DNA of 64,000 bases from Leisingera methylohalidivorans DSM 14336 (GTDB lineage: Bacteria; Pseudomonadota; Alphaproteobacteria; Rhodobacterales; Rhodobacteraceae). This document shows positions 44,160-53,692 of the stretch, in pieces. Position numbers and translations under genes: made by a program. A model generated the notes under the pieces. That model had not been told where the DNA came from, did not search any database, and saw only the letters and a list, made by a program, of their open reading frames with translations. Position 1 is the stretch's first letter. Each line of letters starts with the position of its first letter. The stretch spans positions 2,568,371 through 2,632,370 of the forward strand of contig NC_023135.1 in NCBI RefSeq assembly GCF_000511355.1, read 5' to 3'.

Positions 44160-46736
44160 TTAATATTTTGTGTATGTTGGCGCCGTCTGCCCGGTCTTCC
44201 CGGAAATTGCAAGCTGGGCTGCGGCTAAACGCGCAACTGGCACCCGGAACGGGGAACAGGAGACATAGTCAAAGCCCACATCACGGCAAAAGGCAATCGA
44301 TTCGGGGTTGCCGCCGTGCTCGCCGCAGATCGACAGAGTGATCTCCCCGTTCTCCGCCCGGCCGCGCTGCACACCCAGTTTCAACAGCTCCCCCACCCCG
44401 TCGGTGTCCAGCACATGGAACGGATCCTCGGGAAAGACGCCCTGGTTCACATAATCCGACATGAACCGCCCCGCATCGTCGCGCGACAGCCCATAGGTCA
44501 TCTGAGTAAGGTCATTGGTCCCAAAGCTGAGGAACGCGGTGTGCGGCGAAATCTCGCCCGCCCTGAGCGCCGCGCGCGGTGTTTCCACCATGACGCCCAG
44601 ACGGTAGGTGAAATCCTCGCCGCGCTCCGCCTTGACTGCCGCAGCCACCGCATCAATGCGGGCCTTGACCAGTTCAACCTCGCGCTTGGCCGAAACCAGC
44701 GGGATCATGATCTCAGGCACCACAGGCTCGCCCCATTTCGAGGCTTCAAGTGTTGCCTCAAAAATCGCCCGCGCCTGCATGTCATAGATTTCCGGCACGG
44801 TAACACCCAGCCGCACGCCGCGCAGGCCCAGCATTGGGTTGTATTCGCCCATTTCCTCGACCCGGCGGGTGACATCGCTGACAGGGATGCCCAGTGCTTC
44901 GGACAGTTCGCGCTGACCGGTCCTGGTGGCAGGCAGGAATTCATGCAACGGCGGGTCGAACAGGCGGATGCAGACCGGCATTCCCTCCATGATCCGGAAC
45001 AACTCGCGGAAGTCGTCGCGCTGCATCGGCAACAGCCGCTCCAGTACCGCTTCGCGGCCCGACGGTGTTTCGGCAAAGATCATCTCCCGCATCACCGTCA
45101 GGCGGCCGGGTTCAAAGAACATATGCTCCGTGCGGCAGAGACCAATCCCCTGCGCATTGAATTTCCGTGCTGTTTCAGCATCTTCCGGCGTGTCTGCATT
45201 GGCCCGGATGCCAATGTCGCGGGCATCGTCCGCCCAGGCCAGCAACGTTTGCAACGCCCCGTCCTGGGCCGCCTCCAGCATCGCCGGCTGCCCTGCCAGC
45301 ACCTGGCCGCTGCTGCCGTCGATGGTGATGATGTCACCTGCCCGGAATACCCGGCCATCCGCGGCCTCCAGCATCTTGCGCTTGCTGTGGAACTTCATGT
45401 TCGAAGCCCCGACAATGCACGGCAGCCCCAGCCCGCGGCCGATCACCGCAGCGTGGCTGGTCATGCCGCCCTTCTCGGTCAGTACCCCGGCAGCGGCATG
45501 CATCCCGCGCACGTCTTCGGGAGAGGTCTCCCGGCGCACCAGAATACACGGCTCTCCGCGCGACGCGCTGGCCTGCGCCCCGGCCGCGGTAAAGACCAGT
45601 TTGCCGGTCGCCGCCCCCGGGCTGGCGGCAATGCCGCGGCCAATGACATCCCGCTTCGCATCCGGCGCCACCTGGCGGTGCAGCATCTCATTCAGGATAT
45701 GCGCATCCACCCGCATCAGCGCCTCTTCCTGAGGAATGATCCCGTCTTCGGCCAGCGCCACAGCGATCCGCACCGCAGCCTGTGCCGAACGCCCCACCCG
45801 CACCCCGTCGAGGATATGCACGCGGCCGTTCTCAATCACGAATTCCAGCTGCATTTCCTCACGCAGCTTTTCACGCATCAGCGCGGCATGGGATTGCAGG
45901 TCCGCAAAGGCCTCCGGCGCCAGCTCCTCCAGCGACAGCCCGCGCGTATCCCTGGCCAGATACAGCGCTTTGGCCCCCGCCCCCAGCGCATCGCGCCCCT
46001 GGCTCTGGCTCAGATAGCGGCCGGTCAGCTGCGGGCTGCCGGTGGTCGAATTCACCAGTTGCAGCACGCCTGAGCCGCATTCGCCCTGGCCGACGCCGGG
46101 GATCATTTCCTGCACCACCAGCCCCAGACCGGCATCAGCAGGTGCGCCCTTGGCCTGACGCAACAGCCGCGCCGAGGTGCCCTCCCACGCCCGCGCCATC
46201 GAGCGCAGGACAGCCGCCAGCTGCTCGCCCGGGTCCTGCGGGAAGGGTTCGTCGGTTTCGGCCTCATAGGCGTGCAGGATTTCGCTCAGCGCATCAGGGC
46301 CGCCGTCCTCGACATCGTCAAACACGTCGGGGTCCAGCCGTGCCACATGCACCGCATAAGATTGCACAAAGCGCAGGTACAACGCTGCCGCCGCGTCGCG
46401 TCCCAGGCTGTCGCAGAGGTCGACATAGCGCGCATCGTTCATGCCGATATTCAGGATCGCGCCCGGACCGCCCCAATCCGGATCCTCGGAAGACGGGCGC
46501 ACGCAAAGCAGCGACTCGGGGTCGAATTCTGCAAGCACCGCAGTCAGATCGGGCATCTGCCCCTCGGCAATCGAATGCACCGCATCGAAAGACAGCGCCA
46601 CCGTGCGCGGCACCGGCAGGTCCAGCCGCTCCAGCCGCTGCAGGCATTTCGCGCGCCCGCCATGGGTGGCGGTTGCAATCGGCGCATTCGGAGTGATCAG
46701 CGAGGCCGGCGGGATCTGTTCGAAATCTTTCTGCAC
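44160..46736 (-). CDS. ppdK: Pyruvate phosphate dikinase-like PEP-utilising enzyme
   Basis: 858 residues. The central phosphohistidine domain (GGMTSHAAVIGRGLGLPCIVG) and the C-terminal PEP/pyruvate barrel (GLCRTEHMFF, LSFGTNDLTQMTYGLSRDDA, CGEHGGNPESIAFC) are typical of PPDK. The N-terminal ATP-grasp part is divergent: GGRAKCLQRLERLDLP replaces the usual GGKGANLAEM, and CVRPSSEDPDWGGPGAILNIG replaces the SVRSG..ASMPGMMDT pattern. PPDK is the likely reaction (pyruvate + ATP + Pi to PEP), but the altered nucleotide site leaves room for a different phosphate donor. It lies 178 bp after glyS. Confidence 0.85.
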   Translation of the reverse strand: MQKDFEQIPPASLITPNAPIATATHGGRAKCLQRLERLDLPVPRTVALSFDAVHSIAEGQMPDLTAVLAEFDPESLLCVRPSSEDPDWGGPGAILNIGMNDARYVDLCDSLGRDAAAALYLRFVQSYAVHVARLDPDVFDDVEDGGPDALSEILHAYEAETDEPFPQDPGEQLAAVLRSMARAWEGTSARLLRQAKGAPADAGLGLVVQEMIPGVGQGECGSGVLQLVNSTTGSPQLTGRYLSQSQGRDALGAGAKALYLARDTRGLSLEELAPEAFADLQSHAALMREKLREEMQLEFVIENGRVHILDGVRVGRSAQAAVRIAVALAEDGIIPQEEALMRVDAHILNEMLHRQVAPDAKRDVIGRGIAASPGAATGKLVFTAAGAQASASRGEPCILVRRETSPEDVRGMHAAAGVLTEKGGMTSHAAVIGRGLGLPCIVGASNMKFHSKRKMLEAADGRVFRAGDIITIDGSSGQVLAGQPAMLEAAQDGALQTLLAWADDARDIGIRANADTPEDAETARKFNAQGIGLCRTEHMFFEPGRLTVMREMIFAETPSGREAVLERLLPMQRDDFRELFRIMEGMPVCIRLFDPPLHEFLPATRTGQRELSEALGIPVSDVTRRVEEMGEYNPMLGLRGVRLGVTVPEIYDMQARAIFEATLEASKWGEPVVPEIMIPLVSAKREVELVKARIDAVAAAVKAERGEDFTYRLGVMVETPRAALRAGEISPHTAFLSFGTNDLTQMTYGLSRDDAGRFMSDYVNQGVFPEDPFHVLDTDGVGELLKLGVQRGRAENGEITLSICGEHGGNPESIAFCRDVGFDYVSCSPFRVPVARLAAAQLAISGKTGQTAPTYTKY

Positions 46737-46830
46737 TGCAGCACGTCTCCTTTAAAAGTCACCATAAGGGGAAGACGCGATGGCGCAAGGGTCTTGTCAC
46801 AGCCCGCCGGCAACTGAGGGCGGTTCTGCA

Positions 46831-46865
46831 AAAGAAAACCGGCCTTCCCTTGCGGAAAGGCCGGT
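46831..46865 (-). terminator. Intrinsic terminator of the glyQ-glyS operon
   Basis: Read leftward, an 11-bp stem with one bulge (ACCGGCCTTTCC/GGAAGGCCGGT) is followed by TTTTCTTTT. It lies 50 bp past the glyS stop. Confidence 0.75.
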
Positions 46866-46914
46866 GCCCCGGCGGGGAGTATCTTCAAGCAGAAAGTAGC
46901 AGCAGGTGTGCCGC

Positions 46915-49158
46915 TTAGCCTTCGACCTTGGTGAGGTCCGCAACCTGACCGCAGACCTGACGGATCTGGCTGAGAAGGTTCAGGCGGTTGCGACGGATCA
47001 CTTCGCTTTCGGCATTGACCTGCACCGCTTCAAAGAAGGCATCAATGGGTGCGCGCAGGGCGGCCATGCCGCGCATGGCTGCCGCGAAATCCTCGGCCTC
47101 GATGGCCGGGGAGATCGCCGCCCCGCCTGCTTCCAGCGCGTCGAACAACGCGGTCTCAGTAGCGTCCTCGGCAAACTTGCGGTCGCCGCCATAGGAGTAC
47201 TCGACGCCGTCCTTTTCCTCTGCCTGACTGAGGATGTTGTTGGCGCGTTTGAAGCCCTGCAGCAGGTTGGTGCCGTCTTCAGTCTTCATGAAGTCTTCCA
47301 GCGCGCGGGCGCGTTTCACCAGCAGCGTCAGGTCGTCGTTGCCCTCCATCGCTATACAGGCGTCGATCACGTCATGGCGGATGCCCTGATCGCGCAGGAA
47401 AACCTTGAGGCGGTCATGGAAGAAGGAGAGGAGGTCATGTGCCTTTTCCATGAACACCTTCATGTACTCAGAACTTTGCTCTGGTGCCGGTCCAATTTCC
47501 TGTTCAACCCTCTGCTTAAGACGCTTCAGGTGCTCATCATTCCACGGCGTCGAGGCTTGAATTTCCTGCAGTTTCTTGAGTGTTTCCTCTGCGCCGGGGT
47601 TGCTGAAGACCTTGGACAAATCCATCAGGTGGTTCATCCGCCATTCCAGCAAGGAAAGCAGGTCCAGTCTCAGATCATTCTCAAGCACCAGCCGGATTAC
47701 CCCCAGCGCGGCACGGCGCAGGGCAAAGGGGTCTTTCGACCCGGTGGGCTTTTCGTCGATCGCCCAGAAGCCGGTCAGCGTGTCCAGTTTGTCGGCCAGC
47801 GCCACGGCAACCGAAACCGGCTCCGAAGGCACATCGTCACCCGGTCCAAGCGGCGAATAATGCGCTTCGCAGGCGTTGGCCACCTCTTGCGGCAGGCCCG
47901 CGGCCTCGGCGTAATAGCGGCCCATCAGGCCCTGCAGTTCCGGGAACTCATAGACCATCTCAGACGACAAATCAGCCTTGGCCACCCGTGCCGCCTGCTC
48001 CGCCAGATCGGCGTCTGCGCGCACCACCGGCGCGATCTCGCGGGCCAGCGCGGCGATGCGGCCGATCCGCGCCGCCTGGGTGCCCAGCTTGTTGTGGAAG
48101 GTCACGTTGCCGAGGTTCTCCACCCAGGCGCTCATGCCTGCTTCGGACTTGGCGGTGCGCAGGTCGTTCTCCCAGAAGAACTTGGCATCGGCCAAACGCG
48201 CCGACAGGACCTTTTGATTGCCCGCCAGGATGGTGGCGCCATTGTCCGCCGTCTCGCGGTTAGCGACGGTGATGAACTTCTCGATCCGGCCGGTCTTGGG
48301 GTTCTTCACCGAGAAGAACTTCTGGTGCTCCTTCATGGAGGTCTGCAACACCTCCGGCGGCAGCTCCAGGAACTCTTCGTCGATGGCGCCCATCAGCACC
48401 ACCGGCCATTCGACCAGACCGGCGACCTCCGCCAGAAGGCCCCTGTCCTCAACCACGTCGAGGCCCGAGGCAAAGGCCTGATTGGTGGCCTCCTGCCAGA
48501 TCGCCTCGGCGCGCTCGCGGCCGTCCAGCACCACATGGGCGCGCTTCAGCTTGGCGGCATAGTCGTCAAAGCTGGTGACGGAGATCTCAGCCGGCGCCAT
48601 GAAACGGTGGCCGCGGGTGGTGTTGCCCGCCTTGATCCCATCGATGTCCAGATCCACCACGGTGGCGCCCGCCTCGTCCGACAGGATACACAGGATCGAA
48701 TGCAAGGGACGCACCCAGCGCAAAGAACCCGCGCCCCAGCGCATGGATTTTGGCCAGGGGAAATTGCGGATAGTGGCTTCCAGAACCTCGGCGATAATCT
48801 CCGCCGCCGGGCGGCCCGGTTTTTCGATCAGGGCGAAATAGACCGCGCCCTTGGGGGTTTCGCGCTCCTCCAGCTGATCCCGGGTCAGGCCCGCACCGCG
48901 CAGGAAGCCTTCGATCGCCTTGTCCGGCGCGCCGACCTTGGGGCCCTTGCGCTCTTCGCGGATAGTGGGGCTTTCGGCCAGCAGACCATCGACAGCCAGG
49001 GTCAGACGCCGCGGCGTCGACAGCGCCGCAGCACCGGCATAGGTGAGACCCGCCTCGACCAGTCCGTCGGTCACGCGTTTCTTCAGGTCCTCGGCGGCGC
49101 GCGTCTGCATGCGGGCCGGGATTTCCTCGGAAAAGAGTTCAATCAGCAGATCGGGCAT
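46915..49158 (-). CDS. glyS: Glycyl-tRNA synthetase beta subunit
   Basis: 747 residues starting MPDLLIELFSEEIPARMQ, the family start. The C-terminal part has the DALRP-like anticodon-binding region (VMEKAHDLLSFFHDRLKVFLRDQG nearby). With GlyQ it forms the alpha2-beta2 enzyme charging tRNA-Gly. The order glyQ, DUF6446 gene, glyS is leftward with short gaps, so one operon is likely. Confidence 0.98.
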   Translation of the reverse strand: MPDLLIELFSEEIPARMQTRAAEDLKKRVTDGLVEAGLTYAGAAALSTPRRLTLAVDGLLAESPTIREERKGPKVGAPDKAIEGFLRGAGLTRDQLEERETPKGAVYFALIEKPGRPAAEIIAEVLEATIRNFPWPKSMRWGAGSLRWVRPLHSILCILSDEAGATVVDLDIDGIKAGNTTRGHRFMAPAEISVTSFDDYAAKLKRAHVVLDGRERAEAIWQEATNQAFASGLDVVEDRGLLAEVAGLVEWPVVLMGAIDEEFLELPPEVLQTSMKEHQKFFSVKNPKTGRIEKFITVANRETADNGATILAGNQKVLSARLADAKFFWENDLRTAKSEAGMSAWVENLGNVTFHNKLGTQAARIGRIAALAREIAPVVRADADLAEQAARVAKADLSSEMVYEFPELQGLMGRYYAEAAGLPQEVANACEAHYSPLGPGDDVPSEPVSVAVALADKLDTLTGFWAIDEKPTGSKDPFALRRAALGVIRLVLENDLRLDLLSLLEWRMNHLMDLSKVFSNPGAEETLKKLQEIQASTPWNDEHLKRLKQRVEQEIGPAPEQSSEYMKVFMEKAHDLLSFFHDRLKVFLRDQGIRHDVIDACIAMEGNDDLTLLVKRARALEDFMKTEDGTNLLQGFKRANNILSQAEEKDGVEYSYGGDRKFAEDATETALFDALEAGGAAISPAIEAEDFAAAMRGMAALRAPIDAFFEAVQVNAESEVIRRNRLNLLSQIRQVCGQVADLTKVEG

Positions 49159-49231
49159 CAGATGTCCTCACGGGTGGCCGCGCGGGCGGGCGCAGCAGAA
49201 ATTCGGGAAAAGGCCGGTGCAGCGGAGAAAG

Positions 49232-49786
49232 TCATTCTTCCGCCTGCCCGGTTTCGGGTGCCTGGCCTGCCTCGGGACGGGGCGGGCATTCCTCGCCCAC
49301 CACAGTGCCGTCATAGGCTTTCTGGCCGCAGTCATTCAGCTCATGCCAGATATAGCCGCGGCCCTCATCGGTGACGGCGACAATGCGGTCGACGCCATAG
49401 GAGATGTTCTTGACCGACAGGAAGGCTTTGGCCGAACCATCCGCCAGTCTGGCGCCGATAGCTGCTGCATCAAAGCAATCAAACCAGCCGGGCGCGTTGC
49501 GCGGCTCCAACTTGTCGGACAGGGTGAAAACCTGCGCCAGCTCGTCCGGCGTCACCATGGTGGTGAAACACGCGCGGTAGCGGATCGGCGAACTGCCGGC
49601 GTCTATCGCCTCAAACTCCGAATAGGCAATAGGCTGTGCCTCGCCGCCGCCCAGCGGCACCAGGGCAACGTCGCGGCCCGGCTGAAGCTGCACGTCTTCG
49701 TAAAAGCCGTAGACCTGCAGGTAGTACATCGCTCCGCCGGCGGCGAGCGCCGACAGGATCAGGATCAAAGCAAGAAACTTTCCCAT
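49232..49786 (-). CDS. DUF6446-like membrane-anchored protein between glyQ and glyS
   Basis: 184 residues from MGKFLALILILSALAAGG. One N-terminal hydrophobic segment (about 4-22) anchors or exports it; the rest is soluble with three Cys (RYRACFTTM, GWFDCFDAAA, LNDCGQKAY), suggestive of disulfides in the periplasm. Acidic C-terminus. Its place between the two GlyRS subunit genes is usual for this bacterial group; function is unknown. Confidence 0.82.
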   Translation of the reverse strand: MGKFLALILILSALAAGGAMYYLQVYGFYEDVQLQPGRDVALVPLGGGEAQPIAYSEFEAIDAGSSPIRYRACFTTMVTPDELAQVFTLSDKLEPRNAPGWFDCFDAAAIGARLADGSAKAFLSVKNISYGVDRIVAVTDEGRGYIWHELNDCGQKAYDGTVVGEECPPRPEAGQAPETGQAEE

Positions 49787-49802
49787 AACGCGCCTACTCT
49801 GC

Positions 49803-50744
49803 TCAGGCCGCACTTCCGGCGGTATGGCCGCCGGCGCCGGTCAGCACGAATGCATCGGCGCATTGCTTGGCCAGAGCGCGGACCCGGCCGATATAAGCCT
49901 GCCGCTCGGTGACCGAGATCACCCCGCGGGCATCCAGCAGGTTGAAGATATGCGAAGCCTTGATGCACTGGTCATAGGCCGGGTGCGCCATGATAATGCG
50001 CTTTCCGGTCTTGGGATCCATGTGCTCCTGCGCCAGGATGGCGGCGCATTCGGCCTCGGCCTCCTCGAAATGGCGCAGAAGAACCTCGGTGTTGGCCACG
50101 TCGAAGTTCCAGCGGGCGTATTCTTCTTCGGTCTGCTTGAACACATCGCCGTAGGACAGCGGGATCAGTGCATCCGGATCGTTGTAGGGCATGTCCATCA
50201 CGTGGTCGACACCCAGCACATACATCGCCAAGCGCTCCAGACCATAGGTCAGCTCGCCCGAGACCGGGTGGCAGTCATGGCCGCCGACCTGCTGGAAATA
50301 GGTGAACTGGCTGACTTCCATACCGTCGCACCAGACTTCCCATCCCAGACCCCAGGCGCCCAGCGTCGGCGACTCCCAGTCATCCTCGACAAAGCGGATG
50401 TCATGCATTGCCATATCGACGCCAATTGCCTCCAGCGAGCCCAGATACAGATCCTGCAGGTTCGGCGGCGAGGGTTTGATCAGCACCTGATACTGGTAAT
50501 AGTGCTGCAAGCGGTTCGGGTTCTCGCCATAGCGCCCGTCGGTCGGGCGCCGCGAGGGCTGCACATAAGCGGCGGCCCAGGACTTGGAGCCCAGTGAACG
50601 CAGAGTGGTCGCTGGGTGGAATGTCCCGGCGCCGACTTCCATGTCATAGGGCTGCATGACGGCACAGCCTTTGGCGGCCCAGTAATTCTGAAGCCTCAGG
50701 ATTATCTCTTGGAAGGAGCGCGGCGCGCCGTTGGTCTGGGTCAT
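49803..50744 (-). CDS. glyQ: Glycyl-tRNA synthetase alpha subunit
   Basis: 313 residues. Class II synthetase motifs: [25 protein letters not shown] at the start, [45 protein letters not shown] and [16 protein letters not shown]. First gene of the leftward glyQ operon. Confidence 0.99.
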   Translation of the reverse strand: MTQTNGAPRSFQEIILRLQNYWAAKGCAVMQPYDMEVGAGTFHPATTLRSLGSKSWAAAYVQPSRRPTDGRYGENPNRLQHYYQYQVLIKPSPPNLQDLYLGSLEAIGVDMAMHDIRFVEDDWESPTLGAWGLGWEVWCDGMEVSQFTYFQQVGGHDCHPVSGELTYGLERLAMYVLGVDHVMDMPYNDPDALIPLSYGDVFKQTEEEYARWNFDVANTEVLLRHFEEAEAECAAILAQEHMDPKTGKRIIMAHPAYDQCIKASHIFNLLDARGVISVTERQAYIGRVRALAKQCADAFVLTGAGGHTAGSAA

Positions 50745-50992
50745 CTCTTATCCCTTTTGGGGCAGCAATTGCGGGGATCTTCCTATGCAAGCCTATGGGC
50801 AGGGTCAACGCCCTGCGGGTGCTAACACTGCGCCCTCCGGCCTGAACCAGACCGCGCATCGGCAACAAATGTGCGGGAATGCGGCAACGGGGCGGGAATT
50901 CCCCCTGCGATGAGGAGTTCCCTTTGCCGCGCCAAAATGCTTAACCTCCGCGGCAAAGAATAAGAGTTCTTCCGGGATACGAGGCCCTGACA

Positions 50993-52765
50993 ATGAAAAA
51001 ACTGTTTGCCGCTCTGGCGCTGCCGCTGATTGCGCTGGCCATTGCGTTCACCGCGCCTGTTTCAGCGCAAAGCAGCCGCGATGCGGTGTGGGTCCAGATC
51101 GCCGCCCGCCCGTCCCTGCGCGAGGCCGAAACCGAGGCCCGCACCTTTGCCGCGCGCCTGCCCGATGTGTCGGGCTATGCGCTTGGCGGCGGCTGGTACG
51201 GGGTGGTTCTGGGCCCCTACGCCCGCGACGATGCCGAACGGGTTCTCCAAGTCTACCGCGCCGAGGGGCAGATCCCCCGCGACAGCTTCATCGCTTTCCG
51301 CCGCAACCTGGGCAACCAGTTCTATCCGTTGACCGCTGATGCAACGGCTCCGGCGCAGCCGGCACCCGCCCCTGCACCGGCAGCCCCTGCAGCAGAAGAC
51401 CCGGCGCCGCAGCAGCAGGCAGCCCTGCAGTCCAACCTGCCGGATGAGACCCCGGCCGAGGCGCGACGCAGCGAACGCGCTCTGTCGCGTGAGCAGAGGA
51501 TGCAGCTGCAGGTCGCGCTGAAGGCCGCAGGCTTCTACAACTCGGGCATCGACGGCGCCTTTGGCCGCGGCACCCGCAGGTCGATGAGCGACTGGCAATC
51601 CGCCCGCGGCTTTGAGCCGACCGGCGTGCTGACCACCGGCCAGCGTCAGGTCTTGATGGATGAGTACAACGCCCCGCTGATCTCGGTCGGCATGGCCCGT
51701 GTGGAAGACGCCAAGGCCGGTATCGCCCTGCAGATTCCGGCGGGTGAAGTCGCGTTCGACCGCTATGAATCGCCCTTTGCCCATTACGCTGCCAAGGGCG
51801 ATCTGGGGGCAGAGGTTCTGCTGATCAGCCAGCCCGGCGATAAACGCACCCTTTTCGGCCTCTATGACATCCTTCAGACGCTTGAGATCGTGCCTCTGGA
51901 GGGCCCGCGCCAGCGCGGCAAGGACAGCTTCACTATCGAAGGCCGAAACAGCAATATCGTCTCCTTCACTCAGGCCAGCCTGAAAAACGGCGAAGTGAAA
52001 GGCTTCACTCTGATCTGGCCGGCCGGCGATGAGGACCGCCGCACCCGCGTTCTGGCGGCCATGCAAGCAAGCTTCACCCGTCTCGACGGGGTGCTGGACC
52101 CGGCCGCGGGCGGCGATACGGTGCAAAACATCGACCTGGTTTCCGGCCTTGAGATCCGCAAGCCGAAACTGTCGCGCTCCGGCTTCTTTGTCGATAGCGA
52201 CGGCAGCGTGCTGACCACCTCGGATGTGGTAGCGGGCTGTACCCGGATCACCCTGGATCATGGGTATCAGGCTGAAGTGGCGGCCAACAACATTGCAGAC
52301 GGCATCGCCATCCTGCGCCCCGCCGAAGCGCTGGCGCCAGCCGCAGTTGCCGAACTCAGCGCCACCTCGCCGCGGTTGCAGTCCGAGGTTGCCGTGTCCG
52401 GCTTCTCCTATGAGGGCGTGCTGGGCGCACCGAGCCTCACCTGGGGCAAAGTCGCAGACGTCAAAAGCCTGGATGGCAACACCGGCGTCGCCCGGCTGGA
52501 ACTGACCGCACAGCCCGGTGACGCCGGCGGCCCGGTCCTGGACAGCACCGGCGCTGTTCTTGGGATGCTGCTGCCGCGCCAAATCGAAGGCAAGCAGCTG
52601 CCCGAGGACGTTAGATTTGCGGTGAATGCCGAAGCCATCCGCGGCGCGCTGAACACCGCTGGCCTGAGCCCCGCAGCCCAGAGCGCATCGGCAGGCAGCC
52701 TGCCCAATGCAGCGTTGACCCGGCTGGCTTCCGGCATGACCGTGCTGGTCAGCTGCTGGGAGTGA
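50993..52765 (+). CDS. Exported SPOR/peptidoglycan-binding protein with catalytically dead trypsin-like domain
   Basis: 590 residues. In order: signal peptide (1-25), SPOR-like repeat (about 31-105), Pro/Ala linker (118-150), PG_binding_1 domain (about 168-222; FYNSGIDGAFGRGTRRSM) and a trypsin-like serine protease fold (about 385-550). The triad is broken: the usual TxAHVV His is D411 (LTTSDVVAG) and GDSGGP is GDAGGP with A511. D436 is kept. It is therefore probably a septum- or wall-bound scaffold or sensor, not a protease. An intrinsic terminator follows. Confidence 0.85.
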   Translation: MKKLFAALALPLIALAIAFTAPVSAQSSRDAVWVQIAARPSLREAETEARTFAARLPDVSGYALGGGWYGVVLGPYARDDAERVLQVYRAEGQIPRDSFIAFRRNLGNQFYPLTADATAPAQPAPAPAPAAPAAEDPAPQQQAALQSNLPDETPAEARRSERALSREQRMQLQVALKAAGFYNSGIDGAFGRGTRRSMSDWQSARGFEPTGVLTTGQRQVLMDEYNAPLISVGMARVEDAKAGIALQIPAGEVAFDRYESPFAHYAAKGDLGAEVLLISQPGDKRTLFGLYDILQTLEIVPLEGPRQRGKDSFTIEGRNSNIVSFTQASLKNGEVKGFTLIWPAGDEDRRTRVLAAMQASFTRLDGVLDPAAGGDTVQNIDLVSGLEIRKPKLSRSGFFVDSDGSVLTTSDVVAGCTRITLDHGYQAEVAANNIADGIAILRPAEALAPAAVAELSATSPRLQSEVAVSGFSYEGVLGAPSLTWGKVADVKSLDGNTGVARLELTAQPGDAGGPVLDSTGAVLGMLLPRQIEGKQLPEDVRFAVNAEAIRGALNTAGLSPAAQSASAGSLPNAALTRLASGMTVLVSCWE

Positions 52766-52805
52766 CAAGCCGGCCGCCACTGGTGGCAGGCCTGATCAGA
52801 AAGAC

Positions 52806-52837
52806 AAAAGCCGGCGCGGGTTCTGCGCCGGCTTTTT
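52806..52837 (+). terminator. Intrinsic terminator after the SPOR/trypsin-fold gene
   Basis: An 11-bp perfect stem (AAAGCCGGCGC/GCGCCGGCTTT) with a 7-base loop is followed by a T-run, about 40 bp after the stop. Confidence 0.95.
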
Positions 52838-52920
52838 CATGCGCATCATGTCTTCAACGGCACGCAGCTTGCAAACAGGTAAAATCTCCCGCCCGGCTGC
52901 GGGCCTTGGCAGGCCCTATG

Positions 52921-53012
52921 CCCGTTGGGCATGGCACCGCGCCGGTGCACGGCACCCGGCCCAAATCCGCCAAGGGGGCTGGCGCAGCCAGGCACCTGCA
53001 GGCGCGGGAGCC
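52921..53012. repeat. Dispersed imperfect intergenic repeat, copy A
   Basis: It begins CCCGTTGGGCAT and ends GCGGGAGCC. By eye it aligns with 61274-61397 over both ends and the middle (GCCCAAA.CCGCCA, GGCGCA.CC.GGCA), with an insertion in the other copy. Both lie between convergent genes. No reading frame is supported. Confidence 0.5.
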
Positions 53013-53036
53013 TCTGCCTGCTTTGCCTCAGCCGGT

Positions 53037-53678
53037 TCAATAGGGATGAATGCGGCCATCCCAGGTGTGGAAACAGCCGGTGGTATCCAGGTTCAGCACT
53101 GCGAATTCATTGATCAGCCCGGCGACCGACTCCTCCACCGTGATATCGCCTTCATAACCGCCCATATCGGTGCGCACCCAGCCGGGGTGATAAATGCCTA
53201 CAGAAATCCCCTCCGGCTGCAGATCCGCCGCCAGATTCCGTCCGATATTCAACGCCGCCGCCTTGGAGGCGCGATAGGCATAGCTGCCTCCGGGCGCCCG
53301 CGCCTGGCTGGCCATTTGCGAGGACAGAATGGCGATCTTCGGCTCTTGTGCCAGCCGCAGATTCGGCAGCATCGCCTGCACCGTCAGAAACACACCGGTC
53401 ACATTGGCGGCCAGGGTCTTGGCCCAGACCTCGGCCGAGTAGTCCTCCATCCCCATCGCCTTGTCGATATAGACCCCCGCATTGCAGACCAGAAGGTCCA
53501 CCGGCCGGTTCTTGATCTGCGCGGCAAAACGCGCCTGCTGGCCGGGATCGGAGACATCCAGTTTCACTCCGGAGGAATGGTCGCGCGAGGTGCCGGTCAC
53601 CTCGTAGCCCGCCTCCTGCAGCCGTTTCACCAGCTCCTTGCCAATGCCGCGGCTGGTTCCTGTTACAACTGCATGCAT
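53037..53678 (-). CDS. Short-chain dehydrogenase/reductase (CsgA-like)
   Basis: 213 residues. The NAD(P) motif VTGTSRGIGKEL is at the N-terminus, NAG at about 72 (VCNAGVYID) and the YxxxK motif in YAYRASKAAALNIGRNL. It resembles the SDR group containing C-factor-like carbonyl reductases; the substrate is unknown. An alternative ATG at 53696 would overlap the DUF1178 stop by 4 bp. Either way, the two genes are cotranscribed leftward. Confidence 0.9.
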   Translation of the reverse strand: MHAVVTGTSRGIGKELVKRLQEAGYEVTGTSRDHSSGVKLDVSDPGQQARFAAQIKNRPVDLLVCNAGVYIDKAMGMEDYSAEVWAKTLAANVTGVFLTVQAMLPNLRLAQEPKIAILSSQMASQARAPGGSYAYRASKAAALNIGRNLAADLQPEGISVGIYHPGWVRTDMGGYEGDITVEESVAGLINEFAVLNLDTTGCFHTWDGRIHPY

Positions 53679-53692
53679 CTTTGCTCTGCCCT

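Noticed and set aside
44316..46073. 585-residue open frame opposite the PPDK-like gene
   Set aside because: No domain or signal; the opposite strand has the dikinase motifs.
46906..49374. 822-residue open frame opposite glyS
   Set aside because: glyS is certain on the other strand; this frame shows no family features.
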